From NCBI GenBank assembly GCA_003049485.1, contig PYST01000327.1, positions 1 through 42,745 on the forward strand: DNA of 42,745 nt, read 5' to 3'. Positions 10,628-22,082 of this stretch are shown here, one piece after another; positions within the stretch are counted from its first letter, which is position 1, and each line of letters begins with the position of its first letter. The notes under the pieces were generated by a model that made no database searches, was not told where the DNA came from, and worked only from the letters and a program-made list of their open reading frames with translations. A program made the position numbers and the translations under genes. The stretch comes from Ophioceras dolichostomum (taxonomy: Eukaryota > Ascomycota > Sordariomycetes > Magnaporthales > Ophioceraceae).

Positions 10628-12304
10628 CCAGGCGGACGCTGCTGGCAAGACGAGAAGAGGGCAACGGGTCGAGAGAGCGACGGATAGGAGGTGGGCGGGT
10701 TCGAAAGTGCCTAGAGAAAGACGGAATGTAATCGCTTCTAGTAATTCTAGTCAAGTACAAGTGATGAAGGGGCAGAGTTTGGGAGATCTCTTGTTCGTTA
10801 ACTCCGGCGAACGTCGGAGACTTAGACATGGACAAAGATGACAAAATGATCATCAGCTAGCCAATTGAGCATCACTTAGCGCGCCTCTGAGGCGGCAAGA
10901 AGGGGCGAAGGAACGGTACTGCGTCGTAATACGGTATCATCTGTTAATGTGGCCTGGACTTGGCCGTACATGCCCCCAACCGCCCTCGGTCGGGTGCGCA
11001 TCCGTGGCCCAGTCACCGGCCTCAGAGACCCGCGGGTGCCGGATGCGGCGCTCTTTGCATGTCTTTTTCGTAGCTTTCGCAGAAGCGGAGGAAAGGATTC
11101 CTGCGCGCTTGCCCCTGCTCGATGCTGGTTGACCCGAAACTGAGTTCTACGGCCGCCGGTGATTTCGTCAGGGGCAGGCTGAGGTCAATGTAGAATGGTG
11201 TCGAGGGCCCTGCAGCTCAATCGAGAGCTGCAGGCAGAGCAACGGGGAATGTTGCTGGGGGTTTCTGGCAACGCTGGAACGAGAACTGTGTAATGCGGAT
11301 ATGCACGTTTCGCGAGGGTATTCTTGAATCGAATTCCTGCTCGAGCATTCGTATATAAGTACTCAAGGTAGACGTGGTAGTGGTTTCTTGCAGACGACAA
11401 GTCCGGAAACTGGCGAGACCGTGTTTATTGGAAATGCGAACCATCAGGCTGGTCTGGAAGGGAGATGGCGGCCCTCGTAGAGGAAATGCGGCTGCAATGT
11501 CATTTATCTACTTCAGGAGTCACTTCGACAAGGATCATCCGGACTACCAGGCGTCAACTGGTCATTTTCCCTTTCACAGTACGCCCTGGGTAGCAGCTGA
11601 TGGGGTCTGCGGAATGGTGTGCTGGCAATTGGGTGTGTATTGATGATTGGTTATGGCCAATGGCGCACTGCTGCGACAGCCACCTCCTTTCAGCTTTTAC
11701 CCAATCCGGTAGCGATGATCCCTCGCATTGGCCCAGGTCCAGGTCATGGTTGGGCGGCAGGCGTGTCTCATTCGTCCATTCGTCCCTTTCAGTTCAAACT
11801 GCTGTGTTTGAGCCGGAGCTGAGAGAATTGAGCATGCGCAGAGCCACCACCATGGCCAGTTAGTCGTATTCACCTGCGCTACGCCTTAGTGTTGGAATTC
11901 AGCCTAGGAGGTACGACATGTCAGAGGCAGCCCCGTTTCTCACGGTCTGCCCACTGGACTGGCCGTGTTTTGGACAGACGCTCACACCGAAAAACAGCAT
12001 GAAAAATGGGCGAAAGAAGGCAGCCATAGTCCGAAACAAGGCTGCGAACTAGGCCAATTCTTACTTAAACTGTTGTTCCTCCCGAGTCTAGGGCTTTGGC
12101 CACGATGGAGGACTCTTCCGCCCTTCGCCGCTGTGTTGGGTTGACATTGGACCTCGACCAGCAGCTCACTGCCATTTGCGAGTCCCGAACCCAACGCACA
12201 CACACATCAACCATTACATTTTCAGCACGTAGTCAGAGTTCGTCTAGCCCGCCCGAAGTCAAAGTTTACTACGCTCAGCTCTTACTTTCTACCTTCGATT
12301 CGCA
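10628..12304. other. Intergenic, no gene recognised; one strong hairpin
   Basis: About 1.7 kb between the xylanase stop and the proposed start of the protease-like gene. The open frames here have no recognisable domains or convincing exon structure. The inverted repeat at 11209-11234 is the only structure noted. Confidence 0.5.
11209..11234. repeat. 10-bp perfect inverted repeat with 6-nt loop
   Basis: CCTGCAGCTC at 11209-11218 pairs exactly with GAGCTGCAGG at 11225-11234 around the loop AATCGA. A stem this tight could form in DNA or RNA, but it is about 580 bp beyond the xylanase stop and no gene is adjacent, so no role is assigned. Confidence 0.55.
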
Positions 12305-15044
12305 ATGGCCATTGATAAGCGTCCCAGCGAGGCAATGCAATGGGCGCGGGAGGGAACGCACCGGGCGGCGCAGGAGGGAGGTGACACAAATGAGGGCCCG
12401 AATTGGTCCATGTCGTCGTGTTTTGGGTAGGTGGCGACTCGATTGCGTAGTGATTTTGATCACTCCTCCCCTTTCTTGTTTTTTATTTTTTTTCTTATGG
12501 CTTGTAGTTTTTAGCTGCTTTACCAATTATTTCCCCTGCATTCTCCTTCTCCGTCCTTGTCTTTCATTTTCACCTTTTCTTTGCGACAGGGCACAAGGGC
12601 GCATTGGCTAACCCCACGGGGTGGACATCAGCGAACGAAACGGTACCAAGGCGAGGAAAGCTTCACAGGGCGTCGCACGAGCGGTGTTACCGAGAAGACT
12701 AACGTCGTACAAGATCCCGAATAGTGACGACAAAGACCAGGATCAGGGTCACAAAAACGTCAATGGCCGCATCCGCCGAGCTTCAGTTCCCGTCCCAAGT
12801 CACACAGTAACAGGCCTAGGAGAGAGTCAAAATGCCATCACTCGCCCGCGCAACGACAAAGAGAGCAGCAGTGACGGCAGTTACACAAACGGCCAAATCC
12901 CCGCAAAGGGGAGAACTTTCCCACTTAACAAGCCGCGAGCGGAGGAGTCACTGCAGAGGAGAAAGACTTTCCACGGGGTGGTGAAGGAGACGCATCGCGG
13001 CCTTAAAAGCTGGGCGAAAGAGCTGTGGAAGAAGATCAAGTTTGGTTCTGCCCCTCCTCGTCAGCCAATACAGGATCAGAGCGAGGGACATCACCAGCAA
13101 GAGTTGCCTTTTTCTCCGTCGCAAACACTCAAGGAAGAACGACAACCGGTCGTAACGATCATGCCTAGGCATTCTTCCGGGGGCGGCAGCCGCCGATCGC
13201 AGTCTTCGAGGGCCCAAGAGGTGGGACCCCCGCGAGGCGTCCTGGAACGATGGAGAGCCCGTCCGCCGGACACGAAAGAGTTCATTCGAGCATGGGAACG
13301 AGCTCTCCCGACCATCGAGGCCGCAGTGAAAGAGGCTTTGAGAATGCAAGGGGCGGAGGGAGGGTTCACCATCGCAACCACGCGCGGCCGGAAGACTGAC
13401 GACCCCGTGAGGTTCGTCTTCATCACGAGTCACGAGGCTCTGTCCGACGAGCTGAAAGAGACAATCCGCGAGGCAACGTACCCGGCGTTCCCGGCCAAGT
13501 TCGCCATCGAGTCGTACCTGGGATTCATTTTCAAGCAGGGTGATGTCGAGCGCAGCAGTGGGCGTGGACTTGTCATTGCGCGCCGGCGCGGTCATCGTGC
13601 CGCAGGCGGCGCCTCGGGCTCGTTTCTGCCGGCAAACTTCGCGGCCTACTCAGATCCGGGCATGGGTGATTCGGTCGGCGCATCGGACCAAGAGATGGGC
13701 GGCACGATCACCATGCGCGTCCGCATTGAGGACAAGAGCTATGTCGCCGTCAACTGCCACGTTCTAGACGACGACAGCGATGACCAGGCTTCCGATGTCG
13801 AGCCCCGCCGTCCGCCGCAGGACCTAGAGCTGGTACACCCATCAAACTGGGACCTTGGGATGGCGGCTGCCCCGAACAATAGTAGCGGCTCGACGTCTTT
13901 CCAACCAACCACCATCGGCACGCTGAAGTACTGGTCCGACCCGATGTACTGCACCACCACGGTCTCGACCTACCAGCTGCCATCTCCAATCACGGACGAA
14001 GGGGCCAATATGTCATCGATGTCGTCATCGGCATCAACATCAGCACCGTCCGGGCCCCAACAACGCCTCGTCGTCACCGACTGGGCCCTCTTCGAGACAA
14101 ACCTGCCACCGACGCCGTCTCGCGTGCGCAACGTGCCCTGTAACGGCTCGGGCTGGCGGGACAACGATTGGATGCCAGCCGTGGAGGAGGTCGCGGCGCC
14201 CGACGAGAACCTGGGCGGCAAGCTCGTCTTCTCGACGGGGCGCTCGAGCGGCACCTGCTGGGGCGAGGTCCACGACTACCCGACCCTGTACTCCCAGCCG
14301 GGCCTGCCTCGGACGCTCGAGTGGTCCGTGGAGCCCGGGGTCTACTGGGACAACGGCGAGGACTGGGACGAAGGGGGCATGGGCATCCTCGGAGACTCTG
14401 GCGCGCCGATCCTCGAGTGGGCCATCCAAAACGGTAACGAGCAGGACATCAAGGTTAGGCTGCTGGGCCAGCTATGGGGGAGGAACCACTACAAGGAGGT
14501 GGACGGGGCAGCCACGAGGCCGGACCAGGTGTTCACGTACTTCACCTCTGTCAGCGATATCTTCGCGGACATCCAGAATCGGTGCCCTCACCTCGGCGCG
14601 CCGGAGTTCGAGATGGTGCCCTGCGCGTTCCAGCTCCCAACCGTGCCGGAGGAGGAGGACGCTGACGGGGGGCGGTTGCGGCCGGGCACGCCCCATCGCC
14701 ATCACAATCGCCATACGGAGGTGCACGACTTTGCCATGACGCCGGCGGGAGTTGCCTGGACTGATGAGCAATGGGTGATGCATGGAGTCCAAGAGACGCC
14801 CCCATCCTCCTCGCGCCCTTCGCGCAGCAGCGCTAGGGTCAGCTTCGAGTTCAGCCATCCGCACTCGTCCTCACGTTCCTCTCCGCGCAGCAGCGTCTGC
14901 GGTAATGAGGGGGCTGTGAGGGAGAAGGCTGGCAAGCCACTGGTCGCTAGTGGGGCCACCGACGTTGTTTTCTGCGAGGACGAGAGCTGTGGACATCCCC
15001 GTGGAATGAACATTCAGGTGCAGTGTATCCTGCACCGTCACTAA
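12305..15044 (+). CDS. Uncharacterised protein with putative PA-clan serine protease domain
   Basis: The main exon is open from at least 12632 to 15044 but has no ATG before 13161. My model adds a first exon 12305-12426 (MAIDKRPSEAMQW...), a GTAGGT donor and a 205-bp pyrimidine-rich intron to 12631, giving 844 residues. Starting at 13161 would leave 627. The N-terminus is charged and low-complexity with a basic LKSWAKELWKKIKF helix. Three motifs in the order expected of a trypsin-like fold are seen: VAVNCHVL (His417), NWDLGMA (Asp448) and GILGDSGAPILEW (Ser630), the last matching the GDSGGP-type nucleophile loop. The Asp-Ser gap (182 residues) is longer than in trypsin, with an S/T-rich insertion. 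There is no signal peptide, so it is probably intracellular; the C-tail is Ser/Arg-rich. The closest known logic is a fungal Ssy5-like intracellular protease, but homology is not shown. Confidence 0.7.
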
Positions 15045-15497
15045 GAAGGGGGTTAGGGATGGGTTGAGGAGGGTTGTGGGTGGGGAGAGAGCTGACCTAG
15101 ACTCGTCCCCGTGGGTCAGTCGGTCGGTCGGTGGGCGACAGGGGTCTTTTCCTTTTTTGTTTAGCTTAGAAATAAATCTGCCCAAAGGGCTCCGGGCCTC
15201 ACGGCTCCGGACGGGGTGGATAGCGGCCCGAATCGATTTTCCGATTTTCTGATAGCTCCCGCGCTGCGTGAGAGTTGTTTGCTGTGGTCGTCATCATTCA
15301 TCGGCCATTATTCTTCGTGTCTCATGCCGTAAAAAAGGGACGGCGGTCTGTGAGGGCTCCACAACGGAGTAGTTTAGTACTTTATTTCCATGATTCGTAA
15401 CTATTCCTCAGACGAATACAGGGGTCGATGTTAGTGGCCTATGGGAAGAATAGGGGGCGATCACGCAGCGATCCGACCCTGCCTGCTAGCATCATTC
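15045..15497. other. Convergent 3' intergenic region
   Basis: A 453-bp spacer lies between the stop codons of the plus-strand protease-like gene and the minus-strand histidine kinase. AATAAA at 15170-15175 on the plus strand is a plausible polyadenylation signal for the former. No coding content was seen. Confidence 0.45.
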
Positions 15498-18400
15498 TCA
15501 AGCAGGAGAACTCGCCATCGAGAAATACACACTGTCAGGACTGCGAGCATCATCACCGTCCTCCTCCTCCTGTCCGCCATCCAACTCCAACTCCTCGATC
15601 TTATCACCACCATCATAATCTTCATCATCGTCCACCTCCTCCCTCGCAACCTCCTGCAGCACCTCATCCATCTTCTTGCACAGCCCCGCGACACCGAACG
15701 GCTTCGAGATGACGTCGTCCATGCCGGCCGCGCGCGCCTGCGCCATCTGCTCGTCTCGCACGTTGGCCGTCACCGCAAGCACAGGCAGATGCCCGACCAT
15801 CTCGCCCTCGCGCTCGCGCCGCCGCACCTCGGCCACGCACGTGAGGCCGTCCATCCGCGGCATCTCGAGGTCCATCAGCACGATCGTCAGCGGGTACCCC
15901 CCGCCGGCGGGCAGCGGACGGGCGTACTTCGAGCCCTGGAGGACCGCGAGCGCCTCGATCCCGTCTCGCGCCGTGTGGATCTTGCAGCCGCGCTGGCGGA
16001 GGCCCTGCACTAGGATCCGCGCGTTGACCTCGTTGTCCTCGACGATGAGGATGTAGCTGGTCTTGGGATCGAAGCCAGCGGGTGCGGAGGGTCTCGACGC
16101 CCGAGACGGCCGTGATGGCTGCAGATATGAAGGTGGAGGGGACTGCGAGTACTGCTGGAGGGGGAAGGGCTTGGGGCGTATCGGCCGGGGCTGAAGAGTT
16201 CGAAGCGGAACTGAATGAGGCGAGGAGGCTGGGATAGAACGTGGAGTGGACGGACCGACCGCAGAGGGAGAAAGCATGGGTGCCGATTGATAAGGGGAAG
16301 AAGCTGGGATAGACCGTGGGGTGGAGGTACCAGCAGCAGAGGGAGAGGACATGTGTGGCGATTGAGGGGGGGAGGGAGCGACAGCAGACCGCTTCAAGGG
16401 CCTCGGGTCCACCACGGAGGTGCGTCGCGCCCTCGCCTTCTTGTTAGCTCCAGAGAGCTCCTGGCCGAGACGGTGCGTCGTGGCCTGTAGCGTGAGCATG
16501 CTCGGGTCGCCGACGCTGCGACGCCGCGAGGCCAAAGTGACGTCCGCGTCGCTGGTCGCGCCGACAGTGGGCGGGGCGGACGAGGGGGCCGTGTTGGATA
16601 CATGAGACGGCGAATTGCACCGCCGCGCCCGCACGTAGAATGCGAACGTGCTACCAATCTTCGGTTTCGATGCCACGCCGATCTGGCCGCCGTGCAGCTC
16701 TGACATGCGCTTGGAGATGAACAGGCCCAGTCCGCTGCCACCGTACCGGGCGTGCGTCCGTGGCGAGGCCTGCTTGAAGCGCTGGAACAGTAGTTGCCTC
16801 TCCTCGTCTGAGATGCCGCAGCCCGTGTCCTCGATCCGGAACCACACGTACACGACCTCCCCCTCGCCCTCGTCGATTTGCGGCGGGGCGGTGACAAGCC
16901 AGGTCGTGGAATTCGCGGCACTCACGGGAGGTGTGCTGGAACCCCCCTGGCTGCCCTGGGCGCCATGGGGAGGAGCTGTAACCTCGGCGTACTGGAAGTT
17001 GACTCCATGGATGTGCTCTGGTGGGGGCTCGAGTGACGCACCCACGTACGTTGCGATGGCGCGGCTCTCGCTCGTCGCGGTGAATTTGATGGCGTTGGAT
17101 ATCAGGTTGATAAGGACCTGCATGACGCGGCTGGGGTCCATGAGGACCCAGTCGATGCCGAGGCGAGAATACGAGAGGTCCCGCGCCTGCGTCGCCAGCG
17201 AGATGCCCTTGGCCTGGAGCTCCGAGTCGAGCATGCGCTCGGCGCCGCGCAGGAGTGCTGCCGGCTGCACGGCCTCGAACGTGATGGCGATGAGGTTCGA
17301 GTCGAGCTTAGAGATGGTGAGGATGTCGTCCACGATGGCCTTCTGGTGCGCGACGCACATAGAAATCGTCTGGGCAGACTGGACGCACGTCGCAATCTCT
17401 TCCTGGGATGGAGAAAGGTTCAGGACTACCGGGGCCTCCCATGCGGCAGCAGCCCCCATGGTATCCTCGCCCTCGCCGTCGGTCAGCGTAAGGGTGATGT
17501 TTTCGGCGCACTGCAGAATGGCGCTGAGAGGGTTTCGCATCTCGTGTGACGTGATGTCGATGAACTCGTTCTGCTGCCGTCTCGTCTCATCAGCCTCCTT
17601 AAGCTTCAGCTGCTGCAGGCCTTGTGCCCACTTGAGGTGAGAGATGTCCGTGATGGAGCACATGACGGCTCGCAGCCTGCCAGACCCGTTTTCCTCCTCT
17701 TCGGGCTGCGCGTTGAATAGCACCCAAGCCTCGATGTCCTCGCCATTACCGTTCGTCGCGCTAGGCCACTTCTCCATGCCGGGTCCGCGCTGTTTCAGCC
17801 GCAGCTCGCCCTGCCACGACTTCTTCTGCTTGACGAGTTGACTCCAGCCGTCGTCCATGGTGCGCTTACTGCAATCGGCAATGAAGTCCCTCCAAGACAT
17901 CTCGTCGCTTTGCAGCGATTCGCGCACGAGGCCCGTCATCGCGAAGAAGCGGTCGTTGCCTTCGCGCAGGCCACCATCTGGGCCGATGAGGAACATCCCC
18001 AGGGGCGAGAGCTCAGTCATGCGCCGCATGCGGTCTGCCTGCAGCGCTAGTTGCTGCGTCAGAAGTTGCTTCTCGACGGCGGCCATCTCGGCCGCGTTGC
18101 GACTGCGGTGCACCTCCTCCTCGAACAAGATCACAGACGCGAGCGACGTGGCCAGCTGGCGGTTCAGCATGCCGATGAAGGACTTGTATGCGTCGTCGTA
18201 TGGCCGCCGCGGGTTGACCCCGAGGACGAGGAAGCCTAACACCTTGTCGCCGTTGGTGGGACGCACGGGCAGAATGATGGCCGACGAGCACGGCACGCCA
18301 AACCCACGCCACAAGATGCCTTTGAGGAGCTCTGGTGGCATGGAATTACCCGGCAGGTCCATGAGAGTCGGCTCGCCGGTGCGCTTCGCCTCGCGGAATA

Positions 18401-20429
18401 CGGGGGCGAAACCTTCGTCGCCCTCCTCTATGTCAATGTGGAGCGGCGCGATGGGGTGGTCCTGAGGCACGGCGAGAGAGCCTTTGAGTCGGCAAGACCT
18501 GGCCTGGAGCTGTGCTTGGGCGCTGGGGGTGACGCTGGCAGTGGCGGCGGCCTTGTGCTTTGGGTGCTTGTGGGGGCATGTGCTGCACGCATCGCTTGCA
18601 GTGTCGTTAGTAGGGCCGGTGGAAGGTTCGCTGGTTGCCTCACTGAGACTGTCGTCGACGTCAATTTCGCCTCTAAGAATGATGTCTGCCGCCCAGGTGC
18701 CCGAGACGCGCCGCGCCGGGGTGCTGGTGGTGGTGGTGTCCTCGGGCTCGGCTCCCAGCGAGTACAGAAGGGCGAATGGGACCTCGAAGTAGTTGTGCTG
18801 CAGCCCCTCCAAAACCTGTCGCCAGAACTTCTTGATCGTCTGGGCGTGGGCTGTGGTCACTCCCAGAGCGTTGATGGTCTCCAGGTAGCGTTGGTTCAGC
18901 ACCTGCTGCGTCGTCTCAAAAGGGGCGTTGTAGAAACCTTGGACGCAGCTGCCAACGCCACAGAGCGGCGCGAATGACCACGAGTAGTACGTCTCCTCCG
19001 TCATGCCGTGACGGTTGATGGGGACGTAGTCGTTTTCCCGGCGTATGCTCGTGCCCGTGCGTGCGCAGTCGGTGATGTGGGGGTTGGTGTACTCCCAAAG
19101 CTTCGGGGGGAAGGGGCCCGGGAAGGGGGTGCCCATCGTGGACGGGTGATTTCGGCCGGCCACCTCCACGGCGTAGGCCTCGTTGTACACAGCAGTAAGT
19201 TCGGTGCCCCAAAACAGCGCGATCGGGTACGGGTTCGCCATGCAGAGGTTCGCGAGTTGGCGGAACTCTGTCGACCAGCTGGACATGGGTCCCAAGGGCG
19301 TTTTCCCCCAGTCAAAGTCGTGCACGAATTGGATGTGCCGGGAGAGGACGCCGGTCGGATTATCCACCGTCCAGTCGGCAACGGATCGCTCTGGGGGCGA
19401 GAGCATGGTGAATTTGATGTCGACACCGTCGGCGTCAGAGGCGACGCCGTTCGAAAGGGGCGAGACTCCTCGGCTGGAGCTAGTGACATCGTGAAAGAAG
19501 GATTGAGGATAACGCTGCAGATGAGCGGAGCCGGGGAGATGCGTCGTTGATCCGGTGCGGATTTTCTCGGTCGGTTCGGTCGCGTGGAGGTTCGTAAGCC
19601 TCATCATCAGTGGCGAATCCCATCCCGAGGCTGGGTTGGACGGGAGTTGCCGGGTCCTCAGCTCGCTGACCACGCTTCCCGTCTCTGTTGTCTGGACTCT
19701 CATGGACACTTTCTTCCGCTCCTGTTGTCGCTGCTGCTGGTCGTCACCCTGCTGGTGTGCGATCGGCGGGCCCTCGAGGGAGTACCTAGTCTCTCCTCCG
19801 GTAACAGTCTCGGTCACCGTTACAGTCTCGGCAAAAGGCGTCTCGGTAAACGCCACCTCCTCGTCGACGCCGAGGAGAAGAGCGGTCGATGGGCGGCGAT
19901 CGCGTATCTTGGGCGTCTTGTCGTCATCCTGCAATTGCAGGTTGCCACTGACTAGTCGCCATCGCTCGCGGACGGTCGACGAGGTCCAAACCCAGCCGGC
20001 GTAAGGGGCATTGAACCGGCGGGTCTCGTTGGTGCCCGTGGCTTCCAGGGCCAATACTCTAGTCGGTTCCGTAACCTAGCGTCGGAACGCGTGCATGGTA
20101 GGTGAGGCTCTTCCCGAAGTCGGCGAGGCGCTCATGGTCGCCTGCTGTTGGTTCGAAGGCAGACCGAGAACAGTCTTGAACAGCTGGGCGTTGGATCGCA
20201 GTGCCGCATTGCAGAAAACGGGTCGCAGGTCGACCCCCGTTTGCGTGTCGTCAAGCCAGGACTTGGTCCAAGGGTACCCTTCGTCAGGGTGGAGGTCGCC
20301 ATTAGGGTATTCTAGGAGGGAGAGGTCGATGACGAATGTTGGCCTGCAATCCGCTTCGAGGATGTCGAGGATTGGCAGGGCGCTGAAGCTCTCCATGGAG
20401 CTGTCAGAAGTGTCAGGTGCGGGGTCCAT
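15498..20429 (-). CDS. Hybrid histidine kinase interrupted by one in-frame TAG
   Basis: One intronless frame of 1644 codons runs from ATG 20429 to TGA 15498, except for a TAG at 20076-20078 (codon 118). Order: N-terminal ligand region (FSALPILDILEADCRPTFVID; later VHDFDWGKTPLGPM), GAF-like about 640-800, PAS about 800-930, HisKA with phospho-acceptor His962 (FIDITSHEMRNPLSAI), HATPase with N-box (LINLISNAIKFT) and G-boxes (DTGCGIS, GGSGLGLFIS), a Ser/Pro linker with a 25-residue duplication, and a receiver with Asp1520 (IVLMDLEMPRMDG). An acidic tail follows. It would relay phosphate via a phosphotransfer protein to HOG-type regulators, as fungal hybrid kinases do. The TAG sits in HAFRR(stop)VTEP, where relatives usually have Trp, suggesting TGG to TAG. 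It may be a null allele, a read-through site or a sequence error; if translated literally, only 117 residues result. Everything downstream is intact. Confidence 0.85.
16228..16366 (-). repeat. 75-bp coding tandem duplication in kinase linker
   Basis: Two diverged copies with a 75-bp period begin at 16228 and 16303 (both with GCTGGGATAGA). They encode two 25-residue copies of MxSPSAxGxSTPRSIPASSP in the Ser/Pro-rich linker between the ATPase and receiver domains. The frame is kept because 75 is a multiple of three. The unit is rich in SP/TP pairs, possible proline-directed kinase sites. Confidence 0.7.
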
Positions 20430-21208
20430 GCCCCCACCGTCGCCGTCGAGGGTGTGCAGACGTGCTTAGCGTGTAAAAAAAAAAAAAAAATACCACTCAT
20501 AGGGGGAACGAGGAAAATCTAGGAATGATGTTTATTTCGCGGGATCTTGGAGGCATCTGTCAACGGCGGTTGATGGCACGAAATACGTAGGAGTTGATAC
20601 AAGTGACGGTGTTTGGATCGAGGAAGGGTCCGAAGTTCCAGTTGGGTGCCGTGGTTTGTGAATGGTGCCATCGATCAGCACGGGCATCACCTTCCTGCCT
20701 GTGCCACCCACCTCCTCCCGTCGTGCCTGCCGTCTGCATTCGCCATGCATAGAGAGTGCAAGAGCCGCCCCATCCCAGGGAGTTACAGATGACTGTGGCT
20801 TCCTTGATACTACTGTCTGTACACATTCCTGTCGCGGTCGAGGACGAAGGTCGTTGGCAGACTGGTTGCCACTGCCTGACTCCATACCTACAAACTCCCG
20901 GCATTTAAACTCCATCTTCCCCTTCCATATGCGGGGTAGGTCTGCGCTCGGATCTGGACTGCTCGCGCTTCGCCCTCGGACTCCTTCCGCCCTCGAAGAC
21001 GGTGCGATCGAATCGCCGTGCTGACCAATATCTCCTAACTCCGTTAGGATTTGGAGATGGAGCCAAATCTGAGAGCCAAGTCTGGCCCTGGCCCCCGCGC
21101 CAACGAAGATGGAGTCGATGGAGATATATATACTACCTAGGTACACAATAACAGCTACCGTTGACTCTCTCTACGCCCTGCGATTGCCTCCTGCATGTGC
21201 AGACTGAA
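20430..21208. other. Divergent promoter region with 16-nt poly(A) run
   Basis: This 779-bp region separates the minus-strand kinase start and the plus-strand small-protein start. An A run at about 20475-20490 (T run on the kinase strand) lies some 45 bp upstream of the kinase ATG. ATATATATA at 21123-21131 and the palindrome TACCTAGGTA at 21134-21143 lie about 70-85 bp upstream of the small-protein ATG. No coding content was recognised. Confidence 0.5.
21123..21131 (+). promoter_or_regulatory. TATA-like element
   Basis: TATATATAC-type sequence lies about 80 bp upstream of the ATG at 21209, a usual distance for a fungal core promoter. The call rests on position and composition only. Confidence 0.35.
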
Positions 21209-21850
21209 ATGCAAGGCCTCTTCCTGGCATCGACTCGGCGGGTAGCCTCACGACGTTATTTGTCGCCAATCGCACGCTCCGTGTCCATCAGAACCATGTC
21301 AACCAAAAAGCCCATCCCGATCTTGGCTACGGGCCAGCGAGAGATCGTGGGTAAACCGGTCTGCGATGGATTGATGCCAGAGTTTGAAGGTGAGTCAGCG
21401 AGAGCGAATGAAGACATCGAAGGGAGAGGGACAGGTTGGTCAGAGCCACTGACGTCACAACATCAACCCCTGAATCCAGCGATCCACTTCACCCTCTCAT
21501 CCGCCATCGAGAAGGAACTCCCCGCGTTGCTGAAAGACAACACACCACCACCCAAGGACATGACCTTCAGCAGCGCCATTGGAACTGGCAACTGGTCGTC
21601 GCCGCCAGTGGCGCTAGTGCTGGGTGGGGCGTACAGTGACGCCGACATCCAACGCCTGCGGGAGGCCGTGAACAAGGACGGCCCCGTGAGGAAGATCCCT
21701 TGGGTGCGGATCGACAGCTCCAAGTCTGTGGCCGTGCCGCCATCGCCTGAGTATGTACTCGAGGTAATCAGCCGGTTTAAGAAAGGGTTGACCCAGTTGG
21801 AGGAAGAAGGGAGGCTAGAGGGGGGTGACGATGGGGTGTACGCTGTATGA
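21209..21850 (+). CDS. Small uncharacterised protein (183 aa)
   Basis: Two exons (21209-21389, 21480-21850) around a 90-bp intron (GTGAGT..CCAG) give 183 residues. The splice joins LMPEFE to AIHFTLSS, making a short alpha/beta pattern. The first ATG gives a basic, hydroxylated leader (RRVASRRYLSPIARSVSIR) that could target mitochondria; an internal ATG at 21296 (MSTKKPIPILATGQ) would give a cytosolic form. The core has PIPILATGQR near the N-terminus and PVALVLGGAYSDADIQRLRE in the middle, like a Rossmann-type fold. It ends with a charged helix and DGVYAV. I believe similar fungal hypothetical proteins exist, but I know no function. It converges with dpp5, 232 bp away. Confidence 0.72.
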   Translation: MQGLFLASTRRVASRRYLSPIARSVSIRTMSTKKPIPILATGQREIVGKPVCDGLMPEFEGESARANEDIEGRGTGWSEPLTSQHQPLNPAIHFTLSSAIEKELPALLKDNTPPPKDMTFSSAIGTGNWSSPPVALVLGGAYSDADIQRLREAVNKDGPVRKIPWVRIDSSKSVAVPPSPEYVLEVISRFKKGLTQLEEEGRLEGGDDGVYAV

Positions 21851-22082
21851 CCAGATGGACAATCGAAGGTGTAAATGAAAATAGAGAAACGTGTAGTGAG
21901 AAGCGCAAAACGTATATCAGTAACGTATTATTTGATCATTATTTCGTTGTGTTGTCTGCCCCCAAGAGCACAGTAGATACCTAGAGCTAATGAAAAATGG
22001 CTGTGATGATGGCTAAATCCGTGACATTAGCTGTAGCGACGTAACACCAAAACACATCCCCACCAGCCAGCCAACCACCCAA

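Noticed and set aside
12096..12611. Plus-strand open frame ahead of the protease-like gene
   Set aside because: The product is Ser/Arg-rich then hydrophobic with no domain. Its end is the pyrimidine-rich sequence that I interpret as an intron.
16648..17640. 330-codon plus-strand open frame
   Set aside because: It is antisense to the kinase and ATPase domains of the histidine kinase, whose motifs are unmistakable; the plus-strand product has no domain.
20076..20173. A 96-bp intron removing the kinase stop codon
   Set aside because: A frame-keeping intron ending in the CTAG at the stop is arithmetically possible, but its donor would be GTTCTC, unlike the GTRNGT donors elsewhere in the window, and it would remove the tryptophan-position motif seen in relatives.
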